A stretch of DNA of 64,000 nucleotides from Phallus indusiatus (taxonomy: Eukaryota; Basidiomycota; Agaricomycetes; Phallales; Phallaceae), in assembly GCA_027605045.1 (NCBI GenBank), contig JAQFWX010000014.1:989391-1053390 (forward strand). Direction: 5' to 3'. Positions 22,101-33,483 of this stretch are shown one piece after another. The notes below the pieces were generated by a model. It was not told where the DNA came from, did no database searches, and was given only the letters and a program-made list of their open reading frames with translations. Positions within the stretch are counted from its first letter, which is position 1, and the number at the start of each line of letters is the position of its first letter. The position numbers and the translations under genes were made by a program.

Positions 22101-22519
22101 ATGAATGCTCCTGTGAACTCTGGTTGAGTGATGTGACAATTCATCTCTTGCTATTTAGTAAAGATGACCTATCATGGCATAATACATCTGACACCAACGA
22201 AAACAGAGCCCAAAATCTGGGTATTGAGAAGTCCTAGTCAGGTTCAATCACTACTCTATTTAATAGACATCGTTGATCGATTGATCATTGATCTGGGTTT
22301 CATTTCCGGAGCACATTGTCTCGCGGTGTAGAAGGCTTCAGAATATAATATTGCAAGGCCTTAACCTACTCTGGAAGATGAGACGCACTGGTATCAATAC
22401 AGTGTCGACACATGATGATATTTTATTTTGACATATCATGCGACGATCGACGAAGACGCCCCCCTGCCTCAGGGAGACTTGCAACCAGAAATTCGGCCTT
22501 GACTGTCAATGAATTGCAA
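19110..22519. repeat. D4-D5 spacer (3.4 kb), duplicated before D7
   Basis: Almost the whole length is matched in the same order by 28578-31649: TTCTTTTGACCATAC, GACCCCGAGGAAAATTT, the CGCAGCTCCGAGTCGTA block, ATCTGAGTTTGAATCTGCAG near 19920, the CACTCACTAGTGGTCGTTGT block near 20868, the AGTACAATGGGCC block near 21163 and AGTTAAGGTACAAGATTGG near 21899. The two ORFs that look most protein-like (21044-21346 and 21606-21959) are not kept open in the sister spacer, so I do not call genes. About 19650-19780 is the reverse complement of module sequence at 57880-57960. Confidence 0.65.
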
Positions 22520-22526
22520 TATTTAA
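22520..22526 (+). promoter_or_regulatory. TATTTAA box of D5
   Basis: TATTTAA within GCAATATTTAATGAACCAGT, 105 bp before the start codon. The extended context is shared with D7 and D10. Confidence 0.5.
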
Positions 22527-22624
22527 TGAACCAGTCTCAAAAATGAAGACGAAGTCCAAGATACTCCATTCATTTCACCCTCAGTCATTTGCTACATCTG
22601 CACTTTCATCCTTCACTTTTGAAA

Positions 22625-24393
22625 ATGAGCAACAACACCACTACTGCTACCAGTGGTGAGATAGACGCTTTGATTTATGAAATATATCTGAGGTGAGTCA
22701 CCATTCTGGATATTCAATGTTAATAGTATTTGGCTAATGAATATTAGTTATGTCTCCGCATTTAGCAATTTCAGCGCTCTTGGTGAATCTCATAGCAAAA
22801 AAAAACCTGCTAATGAACAATTAATTGATAAAAGCGATACCCCAGCGCTTGTTATTTATACTATAATGTTGAATATACCACGAGAAGCGAGGTATATGTG
22901 GTTATCGTCCAGACCGTTCAGCATCCCCACTTTACTTTATGCCATTACGAGATATGGAATTTTAATCATCCGAGTACTTAATGTTCGGGTGATTTTTCTG
23001 GCCGCTGTAGTGAGTCAAATGAGTTAAACCGTCCAGACAACATTAAACATTCCTTCTTTGCAGGAAGCAAGGTAACGAGTTATCTTATCCCGAATAGAAG
23101 AAATAATCTCAAAGAGGCAAAAGCTTTTGCAACGATCTGGCTAACATCCACAATGCTGTGAGCGCTGTAGTAAATGTTAGTGTCAAGGGTTAGTATAATT
23201 CTCACATAATCTATATATGATTTTACAAATATTAATTAGGTCTCTCTCTTATTCGAGTATATGCTTTGTGTCAAGGGAATAAGATCATACTTGGAGCTTT
23301 AATTTTCTTCTTTATGGCAAATTTCATTGTAATCATTTACTGTGAGAATTGTTACTGATTACGATGTTATGGTCTCCTTTATTCTTCTCTTGCTTAGACT
23401 CCGTGATATATGCTGGATGTGCTTCGATAATGTCAGTCGTGAATTTCTATTTTTTGCCATTGAGAGTGAAAACCTTGACTCTTAAATTTGGTTTTTCAGA
23501 TCTAATCAAAATGGTAAATTCCCGACGGAATCGTCCTCACCTGTATTAACTATGACATGATCTAGTCGCCCTTATAGAATTTTTACTAGGTATCTCAACC
23601 CTTCTATTCGAATCAGTTGTTTTTGGTGTTTGTTTATGGAACGTTTGGGCTACGTGGAAGCTGAAGGGCGAAGCTGGCATTCGAAAAAATAACGACCTTA
23701 TTTCTATAATGCATAGACAGAGTAAGTTCCAATCATACTCTTACATAAACAGGTGTTTAATAATGGAGATTACAGTTTTATCACGATTTGGGTAGGTTGA
23801 AATAACACTCAAGTTTAAACCTTTTTATCGACATCCCATGTCACCTTTTGGAAAAAGTTTTGCGGTTCTTTTTAGTTGCACCGCCTCAATCCTTGCTCTG
23901 GTGAATCTATGCGAATCCTGATTGTTTTTTTCCTGATAATATTTAATTTCATTTTTTAGTTTGGATTGAACAGCGATGTGAGCACACTCTGTTTCTCAAT
24001 CAAATATGGTCCCAGTGGTGCAGTCTAGAATTTAAAGTTATATCATCTCAGAATGTTTTATCTATCGTGAACATCTTCCAAGACAGGTGCTATTTAACAT
24101 TTCATTTTAAGGTTCATGCACATTCATCCTCAGATTACAGTTTATCGGCCATTCTACTCACGGACTTTACTTTGGATCTTCGCGAACAAAATTCGGCAGT
24201 AGTACAAGCTACGAGTGTAACACTACCGAGTCTTCACTTTCGAAGCGTGATGGATTATATGCATCAGTCCGTCATGGTGGAAATGAGCGATCACGAAAAC
24301 GTCAACGCAATGGTTATGGAAGAAGTTGAAGGTGATAACGATCTTGAGCTCCTGCCAGTCACGGAATCTCCAGACATTGAAGTTGGGCCGTGA
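22625..24393 (+). CDS. DUF6533-family membrane protein, array copy D5 (C-terminal frameshift)
   Basis: Exon 1 encodes MSNNTTTATSGEID. The core exon from about 22850 reads MLNIPREARYMW and ITRYGIL. Micro-exon E4 is 23064-23071; E8 (23500-23513) is 14 nt, six longer than usual and in frame. Exon 12 is 18 nt rather than 15. The tail exon (about 24139-24393) has the DYMHQSVMVEMSDHEN block and an acidic linker but ends EVGP. Compared with class A copies, one extra C at about 24391 brings in an early TGA; without it the class A ending would be read to the TAA at 24409. The loss is only about six terminal residues, so the protein may still be functional. Confidence 0.75.
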
Positions 24394-25444
24394 ACTCGAG
24401 TTGGCTTAAGATAGTCGTGGTCACTTTCAACAACACAATTAGAACTCTTTTTTCCGTACCGTTTTAAAAAGCAATATTATCGTTGTCTGTGGCATGGGAA
24501 GTTAAAATGTAATAAGCTGAGGGACAACTTTGAAGTGCGATAGTTTACTCTTGAAGACTTGAATTTATCGATCAACTTCAACGTTACAGTTTAACTCCCG
24601 TTTGATTTCCCAAATATCGTTGTCGCCTGCGGCTAGTGTAATAGTCGGCCGCCAAGATTGGACAACTTGAAGTGCGATGGCTTATCCAATAACAGCCATT
24701 TTCCGAACCTGGAAAGCCTCGGAGAGGCTTGACTTTGGCCGGCCTACGGTTTAGTACAGTTCAGCAAACCAATTTAAATCCCGTCGGTAATGAAACGGAA
24801 TATTCATTTAATCTGAGTTGAATAACACGTCGATGAGGTTCGTCGGGGCGGATTCAGCATAATATATCTGAAGGTCTCGCAAATCGCGGAAATAACTGGT
24901 CATCCGCTAAAGCATTCCAAGCTCTTCGTTTTATCTCATCATCTTTTCACGCTGGCGTGCACATCCGACCGCGGACCACTGACCCCACTTCATAGGGCTC
25001 CCCACCGTAGCCGTATAATCCGTATATACGGCACCCGTATTACGGCGCCGTATCCGTACCGAACTCGAGTCTGGTTGATTTGGCCGTATGCCGTCTGAGG
25101 ATTTTGGGTATACGGATACGGCCCGTATAAAAACGGCCGTTTACGGCCGTAAATACGGCTATACGGTGTCTGTAAGTAGTTTTAGGTGAATTGTGAATTT
25201 TACCTTTACTCTGGCAGCTCCGTCTCAAATTTGACCCTATTGAGGCAAAACCCGAGGCACCCGCGCCATCCATCTAAAAAAAAACGAGTCTGAGTTGAAC
25301 ATTCCTATTCGGCAAACTGAGTGAGCGCTAATGAAGTGGTCAGGGTCGGTTTAAAGCGGCGCAATCTCCTGTCACATGCGTCACATATCATATGTCACAT
25401 GCATGTCACACCACAAGTCAGTAGATTTCGCCCATTTTTCAGCG
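24394..25444. repeat. D5 downstream spacer with CCGTAT-rich island
   Basis: The first 400 bp resemble the sequence after D7 (CAATATTATCGTTGTC, GACAACTTGAAGTGC). It then becomes unrelated to other spacers and contains the motif island 25003-25168 described separately. Nothing coding is supported. Confidence 0.5.
25003..25168. repeat. island of degenerate CCGTATACGG motifs
   Basis: About 165 bp packed with CCGTAT, ACGGCCGT and TATACGG motifs in both orientations, self-complementary at many registers. Similar motif-dense islands with other core words occur at 39.29-40.49 kb and 60.65-61.12 kb. Such arrays are typical of subterminal regions of DNA transposons and MITEs, but I see no clear end or target duplication. 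Confidence 0.5.
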
Positions 25445-25446
25445 TA

Positions 25447-26138
25447 CAGTGGCGAACATTAATAATGCATGCGATATAACCTGTAATATCTCGCGAAAAA
25501 ATAAAATTCATGACAAATACATTATGTGAGAGTTGTAGATGAGCAACTTGGCAATCTTATGAGTGGATAAAATGAGAATAAATGTCTGAGGTCTGTAAAG
25601 ATATGAAGGGTTGTAAAAAACCCCAAAAATAAACTCTCTCCAGGGCTTTCTAAAAAAATTGGTAAAATGCTATTATTATACTTTCTGATCTTCTTTTTCA
25701 TTTGAGCTTAGAAACCATGAGCTGAATTTTCCTCCCCAGCGAGATATAAGGCTTGCAATGTGGTCACTTTTGCCTGAAAGTGCTTAAAAATGCGCTTTTT
25801 TAGCGCTTTTGGGGCCAAACTGACCACATTACAAGCCTTATATCTCGCTGGGAGGAAAATTCAGCTCATGGTTTCTAAGCTCAAATGAAAAGAAGATCAG
25901 AAAGTATAATAATAGCATTTTACCAATTTTTTTAGAAAGCCCTGGAGAGAGTTTATTTTTGGGGTTTTTTACAACCCTTCATATCTTTACAGACCTCAGA
26001 CATTTATTCTCATTTTATCCACTCATAAGATTGCCAAGTTGCTCATCTACAACTCTCACATAATGTATTTGTCATGAATTTTATTTTTTCGCGAGATATT
26101 ACAGGTTATATCGCATGCATTATTAATGTTCGCCACTG
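25447..26138. mobile_element. 692-bp foldback MITE with TA target duplication
   Basis: Two nearly perfect inverted arms, about 25447-25766 and 25821-26138, surround a 54-nt centre. The ends are CAGTGGCGAAC and its complement, flanked by TA at 25445-25446 and 26139-26140. The CAGTGG end and TA duplication suit a Tc1/mariner-type non-autonomous element. No coding capacity. The arms have only a few mismatches (such as TTTTTCATTT against AAATGAAAAG), so it is young or conserved by fold-back repair. Transcribed, it would form a roughly 320-bp double-stranded hairpin. Confidence 0.88.
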
Positions 26139-26140
26139 TA

Positions 26141-26509
26141 TATAACGCGTAATACCTGTTTCTCACCAGAACAAGTGCCTCTTGTATAATTAAAAATTTC
26201 AAAAGATCAACATTAACAATATACCCTAGAGACGATCCCATCATTTTCCAACTTCTCAGGAACAACCTTTCAAAACTCATGCCTAACCGGATATACGCTC
26301 TTCGCTAGAAGTCGATGGCAACTGCAAGAAAATCATGAATCATATTGAAAGCCTACCAAATTATCGAAGCTGGAGTCAGGGCAGGTATTGAATAAAAGCT
26401 AAGTGTCCATCACGATGCGCCACTTCATACTGACGAAGATGTCTGGTGTTCGGTGACCCCCCACAAGGTACAGTCAGAAATACGGTCCCTGGCTTACTTC
26501 TATCGCTGA
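26141..26509. repeat. D6 upstream spacer, duplicate of D3 upstream
   Basis: Matches 7890-8247 almost base for base (TACCCTAGAGACGATC, CCTAACCGGATA, GCTCTTCGCTAGAAGTCG), showing that gene and upstream region were copied together. Confidence 0.7.
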
Positions 26510-26516
26510 TATTTAA
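26510..26516 (+). promoter_or_regulatory. TATTTAA box of D6
   Basis: TATTTAA, 52 bp before the D6 start codon, in the D3-like context. Confidence 0.45.
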
Positions 26517-26561
26517 TGTTATCAGTTTGTCTTGCGGTATTTTCATCCCCTCATTCCGGAA

Positions 26562-28332
26562 ATGAACAACAATACTTTCAATGCTACTAGTATCGCGCAG
26601 GACGCGTTGATAATTCAAGAAGTATATCTAAGGTTGGTCCACCATCCCGGATGTTCAGCTTCAGTGTCCAATTGACCATATTATATTAGTTACCTCTGCG
26701 CGCTTTCTTCTGTCAGTTGTATTAGTGAGTTATCCTCCATCTGAAAAATTGATTCACAATCCGAGAGTGATACTTTAGCACTACTTGTTTATACTACGAT
26801 GTTGGATTTGTCACGAGAAGGGAGATATCTGTGGTTATCGCCCAAACCATTCAGTATTACGACTGTGCTTTACGCCCTGATGAGACATGGAACATTAATC
26901 TCTCAAATACTTGGTTTTTGGTCGGGTTTTTTGCCGGTAAGCCTAACAATGTCTAGATTTAGACAGTATTAACCGTTCCTTCTCCTGCAGGGGGGGAGGT
27001 AAGGTGTTATCATATAAAAATGAGATTGGGAAATAAAAAAGGACAAAAGTGTTTGCAACGACCTGTTTAACATTGGCCATGCTATAAACCTGGTAGCAAA
27101 TGTTAGTCTACAAGGTTAGTCTAATATCTTTAATCTGGAAATGCTGTTAAAATACCTGTTATTTAGGTATATTAATTCTTAGAGTATATGCATTGTGTGA
27201 AGGAAACAGGGCCATAATTGGAGCACTGAGTTTCCTTATAATGGGGAATGCTATTACAAACATTTATGGTGAGAACCACCACTCATGTGATACTACGTGG
27301 TCATTCAACTTTTTCTCTTGCTTAGGGGCTGTAATATTCAATGGATGTTTTTTTTTCAAGTGAGAATAAATTATTAATTCAGGATTCCAACTTGACCCTT
27401 GAATATTTTCTAGTCTTAACGGTAAAATTGAAGAAATGTGCTCCCATAATAATTATACTAATTATGCTGTGATCTAGCCAACATTATACTTAACTCTGTT
27501 GCAAGTATCTTACTCGTTATGATGGAATTACTCATCGCTTCTGTTTGCCTATGGAAGGTTTGGGGTACTTGGAGGTTGAAGGGCGAAACTGGCATTCGAA
27601 ACAAGAATGACCTTGTTTCTGTAATACTTAGACAAAGTGAGTTTCGAATATATCTTTGAAAAGCTCCCTCTGAATATAGACTACAGTTCTATCACAGTTT
27701 CTGTAAGTTTAACAATGTTGAAAAAAACCTTTTCAATACTATATCTCACAACTTCACCCTTTTGAATGAAAAAGCTTTATTATCGTTTCCTGCGGTAGTC
27801 CAGCAATCGTTAATCTAGTAAATATACACAAATTTTGATAATGATTGTTATTCTGACTATACCCCGTAGATCGAATTGAATGATGTGAGTGCACTCTGTT
27901 TCGAACAAAACATGGACCTCGTAATGTATTTTCGAATTCGAACGCATACCACATCAGAATGTAGTATCTGTCGTAGTATCTGACCTCAGCGTTTTTCAAC
28001 AAAGGTGTGTCAGTCTACCCCTTCTACTTCAAGGACTTCATTCATTTCCAAATTATAGTTTAGCGGTCATTTTATTTGCTGATTTTGTTCTGGATCTTCG
28101 TCAACGAAATTCGGCGATAATTCGAACTACCGATGTAACATTACCGACTCTTCAGTTTCGAAGCGTGATGGATTATATGCATCAATCCATCATGGTGGAA
28201 ATGAGCGATCATGAAAACGAAAATGCGGGGGTCGACGTCATAGAAGGAGATGATAACGGTGATATTTTGCCAGCGGGATCTCCCGCTGACATTGATGTAG
28301 AAATTGGATGTAATAAACTTGAATCGGTGTAG
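26562..28332 (+). CDS. DUF6533-family membrane protein, array copy D6 (class B, sister of D3)
   Basis: Exon 1 encodes MNNNTFNATSIAQDAL and uses the GTTGGT donor as in D3. The core exon from about 26779 reads MLDLSREGRYLW and LMRHGTL. Micro-exons are E4 26991-26998 (all G except one A) and E8 27414-27421. Exon 9 (about 27479-27636) reads SVCLWKVWGTWRLKGETGIR. The exon 13 equivalent carries the same 12-nt extension as D3. The last exon (about 28062-28332) ends NKLESV. No frame break seen. Differences from D3 are scattered substitutions, with T(V/L)LYALMRHG against T(L)LYALMRYG in the core. Confidence 0.8.
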
Positions 28333-28435
28333 GATAGTCCGAGGGCTCACTTTTGGCATGCTGGACAACCAAATTTTGAAATGAATACATTCTTTTGACC
28401 ATACGTCCTATCATTGCCCCTACAGGATGTAAGTC

Positions 28436-28577
28436 CTACAGATGTAACGTTACCGACTCTTCACTTTCGAAGCGTGGTAGGCTACATACACGATGGTGGA
28501 AATGAGCGACCATGAAGGAAGTCCCAGTGGGATCATCCGCTGACATCGACGTTGATACCGTATGTAATAATCTGCTT
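28436..28577 (+). pseudogene. DUF6533-array tail-exon remnant
   Basis: Begins abruptly inside the last exon (GATGTAACGTTACCGACTC) and shows the VTLPTLHFRS coding stretch, a deletion that removes the HQSIM part, then a degraded acidic tail with SSADID and CNN. The sequence after it follows the D4 downstream region. The rest of this gene copy is missing because D6 downstream sequence joins directly at about 28430. It marks a recombination joint and is not a gene. Confidence 0.75.
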
Positions 28578-31500
28578 AGGATAGATCCACAGTCCACCTT
28601 TATGCTAGAGATTTCTGTCGACCAGTCTGAGATGAGTGTGTTCTTTTGACCATACATCGACGTAATAGCATTGGGACATAGCTGCCTATTATTACGTGGG
28701 AGGCATGTCATGACCCCGAGGAAAATTTATTGACACCACTGTCCTAAATTTTATTTTGAGGAGACTTCTATCATTAAAACGGGTCAGGGAGAATGTATTA
28801 TGTTGTGTATCATTTTGAAATAAAGGACAGTCTAACAAAACACGGAAGAGTATCGCAGATTTTTTAGTCGAGCCTGCACTGGCCGCAATGAGCCAGGAAC
28901 TTAGGAGTACTAAACCTTTCCGAGTTGCTGATTCTCTTTCGGACATACTGCATTGATGGTAATAAATTGGACGTCTGTGGATATCAATGATCGTCCTCAA
29001 GGCCTCGCCTCGCCTCGCCTCGACCTCGCCCAAATGCTTCCTTCGGCCCATTCACTCTGACGCGCAGCTCTGACTTGTATAATTCAACTGCCATAAAATA
29101 GGGTATCTTGCGAGTTTTCTCCATGATCTATTTCAAGATTTTTGGCATGAAGGCCTGAGGCCTGAACGTTGCGAACATCCTGACGTAACATCTGAGTTTG
29201 AATTTGCAGTTGGCGACGCCCTACCATGTTGGTCCGTGCAGCGACTACTTTGGCGTTTGTCCGGGACCTACGCACTGTTTGCCCAGCAGAAAGCTATTGG
29301 GAAAATTCAAGTCAGGGAATGAGAGGAAGAGAGTAGTGACATTATTTGAAGGGATGAGAATGCTCGCAAGATGGGCTGACATCCATTAGGCAGTCGACAT
29401 GAACAAAACGAAGATCAGGAATGCGTGGCAAGATCGATTTGAGGGACCCCATCGCGCAAAGAACCTTCTCGTCTGTACTGGCCTCCATGAATACATACAG
29501 CCATCATCAGTGTTATGGAGCGGCGCCCATGTGCACAACGATACACCTAATAAGGCCATTTTCGCCCTTTCATGTGGCCCTTTGGTGCGTCGGCTGATTG
29601 TTTCTGAATTTGTTGAAGATTGAGGACTCGTGCTTCAGAGCAGTTCTCCGCACTCGGTTCATTCTACGGTTTCGCCAGCATCGCGCAAAATGTTTGTAAG
29701 CTTGTTTTTTTATTAAATGTTCACCTTAAAATTGATTGGTTTGAAGCCCGTTTGTCCACTTCCCGTTGGAAAAACGCATCTTTCCTCGCACTTGCCGACT
29801 GGGCCGTACATTTCCTTCTAAGCATAACTTATTTCAACCTTATATTCGTAGTTGAATTGCAAGAATGAGCTGTCGTCGGTCCTTTCTTCACCCGAGCCCA
29901 AATCAACGACAATAATGGATGAGTGGTATAATTAGGCATATTTTTCGTATACTCATGTCAGAACTGTCAAGCCTCTCACAATAATGATTCTATCCGAGTC
30001 CACTCACTAGTGGTCGTTGTGATGGAGATATTGACTTGTACCGATTATGATTATTGGTACGTCCACCCGTCGGGCTTTAGAGCTTACCTTTAACGCTTAC
30101 TAAATACGATCAATGCGATTCAAATGATGTTTCTCTTTACAAGAACACCTGTAAGTCAATTCTCGATTATCCATTTCACCACCCGTGTTTCCGAAAACAT
30201 CCGGAATTTAGATTAGCTTTGAATACACGGGAAGATTTAGTGACGGGATCAAACTTATGGCTTGGAATTCTTTATCTGTCAAGACTGGACCCTATGAGTT
30301 CAGAGTCGCTTAATCATTTCGTAGTACAATGGGCCACGAAGTGACAAGTAGACTTTTTAGTCGATAAGGCATGTGATTTTTGGCGTGCTCAACCGACTAC
30401 TTCGGTGTCATCTTCGCAATACAATCTGCACAATGGCACACGGATGCAGCCCCTCAGAGACCTAATGGCAACTTCTCGGAACATCGCGCAATTACGTCGA
30501 TGACGCGTGTGATGGGGTGAGAGCGTTGACAGATTAAATTTTAATTCATTCGGCACTCGTTATTCTAGGCTGCACTCAACAGCGCTAGTTCAGCTGCGTT
30601 TCTGAAGCAAATCAGCGAGATTGGTACTCTAATTACTGGGACGAATTACTGGGATGATCACAGAACCTGCCATGATCCTGACATGGTCGCCGATGTCACT
30701 CCACATGCTTTTAGCTACCGGTTGTGGACTTCATAATAACTGGTTTTTTCAAGTGGTCATTCGTGCCTTTTGTAACCGTTATGATGGGCGAGTGGTTTGT
30801 AATTAGGGGATCCGAATCACCAAGATCAAAGATACGATGACGAGTGAAGACAAAGGAGTCGTGAAGGTATTAGCCGTCTCTCTCATTTACAAGTACGTTC
30901 ACGTAAGCCTTTTTTTGAAAGACGTGAATCACCAACTGTCAGTAAATACGCTAAACCTGCCCGCGTCGCATCAATTTCATTGCACCTCAGAAAGAACCTT
31001 TCACACTTAGTGTCCGACCCGTCACCGGATATACGCACCTGATTTTCTGTATTTAAATCCATAGTTAAGGTACAAGATTGGTGTGGTTTCTATTGTCCCT
31101 ATTTTACAGATCAAAGGCAATAACAATTGGGAGGAAAATCAACGGATATGTCGACTATATCGAAGTTGCCTATTGTCTTAGTGCGCACTAATGGGTTCCA
31201 CAACTTCTATCAGATATAATTCAGTAGGGCGGCTAATGCAGGTAAAAACATTTTCCTATGAATACTCCTGTGAACTCTGGTTAAGTGATGTGACAATTAA
31301 CCTCTCGCTAAATTTTTTAGCATGGAAAAAACATCTCTGACACTAAATCAGAAGCCGGGGCCATCGGGGTATCGAGAGGTCAGTGTCAATCACTATTTCA
31401 CCTTTTTTTAGGCGTCGTTGATCGTTGATCTGGGTTTCATTTTCGGAGTGTATCACCTTGCGAAAGCTCCAGAGTACTCCAGGAAATCATATCGCGGGAT

Positions 31501-31649
31501 GTACTTTGAAGTGAAGGTAAGGCCACCGGTATCAATACGGTGTCAGGAACATGATGGACATTTTTATTTTGACATACCATGCGACGATCGACGAAGATGC
31601 CCTCTGCCTGAGACTTGCAACCAAGAAATCGGCCTTGATTAAATTGCAA
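28578..31649. repeat. D6-D7 spacer, duplicate of the D4-D5 spacer
   Basis: Collinear with 19110-22519 with small indels. Contains a local CTCGC repeat at about 28999-29022. No open frame is conserved between the two copies beyond chance, so no gene is called. Confidence 0.65.
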
Positions 31650-31656
31650 TATTTAA
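31650..31656 (+). promoter_or_regulatory. TATTTAA box of D7
   Basis: TATTTAA in GCAATATTTAACGAACCAGT, 99 bp before the D7 start. Confidence 0.5.
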
Positions 31657-31748
31657 CGAACCAGTCTGTCAAATTTGAAGACAAAGTTTAACATACTTCA
31701 TTCATTTTACCCTCAGTCATCTACACTTTCATCCCCCATTTTTTGAAG

Positions 31749-33483
31749 ATGAACAACAGTACCGTTAATGCAACTAGTAGTGAGATAGACGCTTTAATTC
31801 AAGAAGCATATTTGAAGTGAGTCACCATTCTGGATATTCAGTGTTTAATATTGATCAATAAATATTAGTAATGTGTCCATACTTGTCTCTTTCAGCACTT
31901 TTAGTGAGTTATCTCATACCTGAAGAACTGCCAATGAATGGTTAATTGATAAAAGTGATATCCCAGCGCTTGTTGTTTATACTACAGTGTTGAATATACC
32001 ACGAGAAGGGAGATATATGTGGTTATCGTCCCGACCGTTCAGTATCCCGATTTTACTTTATGCCCTTACAAGATATGGAGCATTAATCAACCAAATACTA
32101 AATGTTTGGATAAATTTTGTGGAAGTAAGCCAAACGAATTAACTTAATTTTCCAAACAACGTTGAACATTCCTCCCTACAGGAGGAAAGGTAACAAGATA
32201 TGATTATTATCCTCAAGAAATGAATCTCAAAGAGGCAAAAGCTTTTGCAACCACCTGGCTAACATAGACAATGCCATGATCCTTGTAATAGCCATTAGTA
32301 CCCAAGGTTAGTGTGATATAAATCATATAACATAACTTTATGATATTAATTAGGTATACTTATCATTCGAGCATATGCCTTTTGCCAAGGGAATAAGGTC
32401 ATACTTGGAATCTTGATCTCCCTTTTAATGGGAAGCTCCATTGCAGCCCTTTATGGTGAGAATTCCGTTTCTACTATGATACTACTACTGGTTCGCTTCA
32501 TTCTTTCCCTCGCTCAGGCTTTGTAGTATTTAGTGGATGTATCCCGTTAAAGTCTGTTATTTCAAGTTATGCTATTGAAAATGTGAACTTCAGGCTTGAT
32601 TCTTTTCCAGTGTTAATGGTAAATTCCCGACGAAAGCGTGCTCACCTTATGATGCTCTAAATATGATGATCTAGCTAAACTTAACCTGATAGAATTTGTG
32701 TGCAATATCTTATTTCTTTTATTGGAATTAGTTGTCTTTGGTGTTTGTTTATGGAATGTTCGGGCTACGTGGAAGCTGAAGGGCGAAGTTGGCATTCGAA
32801 ATAACAACGACCTTGTTTCTGTATTGGGTAGACAGAGTAAGTTCCACTCGTGTTCCTGAAAAGCTGTCTTATGATGGGGATTGCAGTTCTATCACAGTTT
32901 TGGTAGGTTCGAACAGCACTCAAGCTGATATCTTTTGTCAATGCCTGATGTTGCCCTCTTCAAAAAAGTTCTGCGGTTGGTTTCTGTGGCACTCTTGCAA
33001 TCATTAACCTAGTAAACCTATGCTTATTCTGTTTGATGATAAAATTTGATTTTATTCATAGATTGGATTGAATTTCGTGGGTACACTCCATTTTCGAAAT
33101 ATGAGTCCATTAATGCAGTCTCAAATTCAAATTCATACCACATCAGGCGGTAGTATCTATTTTGGGTACTCTCGGACAAAGGTATGTCTATCTTCCTATT
33201 TTAAGGTTCACCATATTCATCTTTAAACTATACTAGTTTATCGGCTATCCTACTCGCGGACTTTACTTTGGATCTTCGTCAACGGAATTCAACAATAATC
33301 CAAGCCACGAATGTAACATTACCAAGCCTTCACTTTCGAAGTGTGGTGGATTATATACATCAATCCATTATGGTGGAAATGAATGACCACGAAAACGTCA
33401 CGGAAGGACTCGGTGGTGTCGATATCGATATCCTGCCAGTGAGGTCTCCGGACGTCGAAGTTAGACGTGAAGATTCGGCTTAG
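31749..33483 (+). CDS. DUF6533-family membrane protein, array copy D7 (class A)
   Basis: Exon 1 encodes MNNSTVNATSSEID. The core exon from about 31969 reads VLNIPREGRYMW and LTRYGAL. Micro-exons are E4 32182-32189 and E8 32611-32618. Exon 9 (about 32673-32836) has GVCLWNVRATWKLKGEVGIR; the second W of the usual VWxxW is replaced by R here. The last exon (about 33237-33483) has DYIHQSIMVEMNDHEN and ends RREDSA with one of the shortest acidic linkers, lacking an EGD-type repeat. Deduced exons are in frame throughout. Its 5' half and spacer pair with D5, while the tail is closest to D10 (both NSTxIQA, LPVRSPDVE). Confidence 0.8.

Noticed and set aside
25447..26280. Minus-strand ORF 26056-26280 in the foldback element
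   Set aside because: Spans the element end and spacer, has no counterpart in the other arm, and resembles no family.
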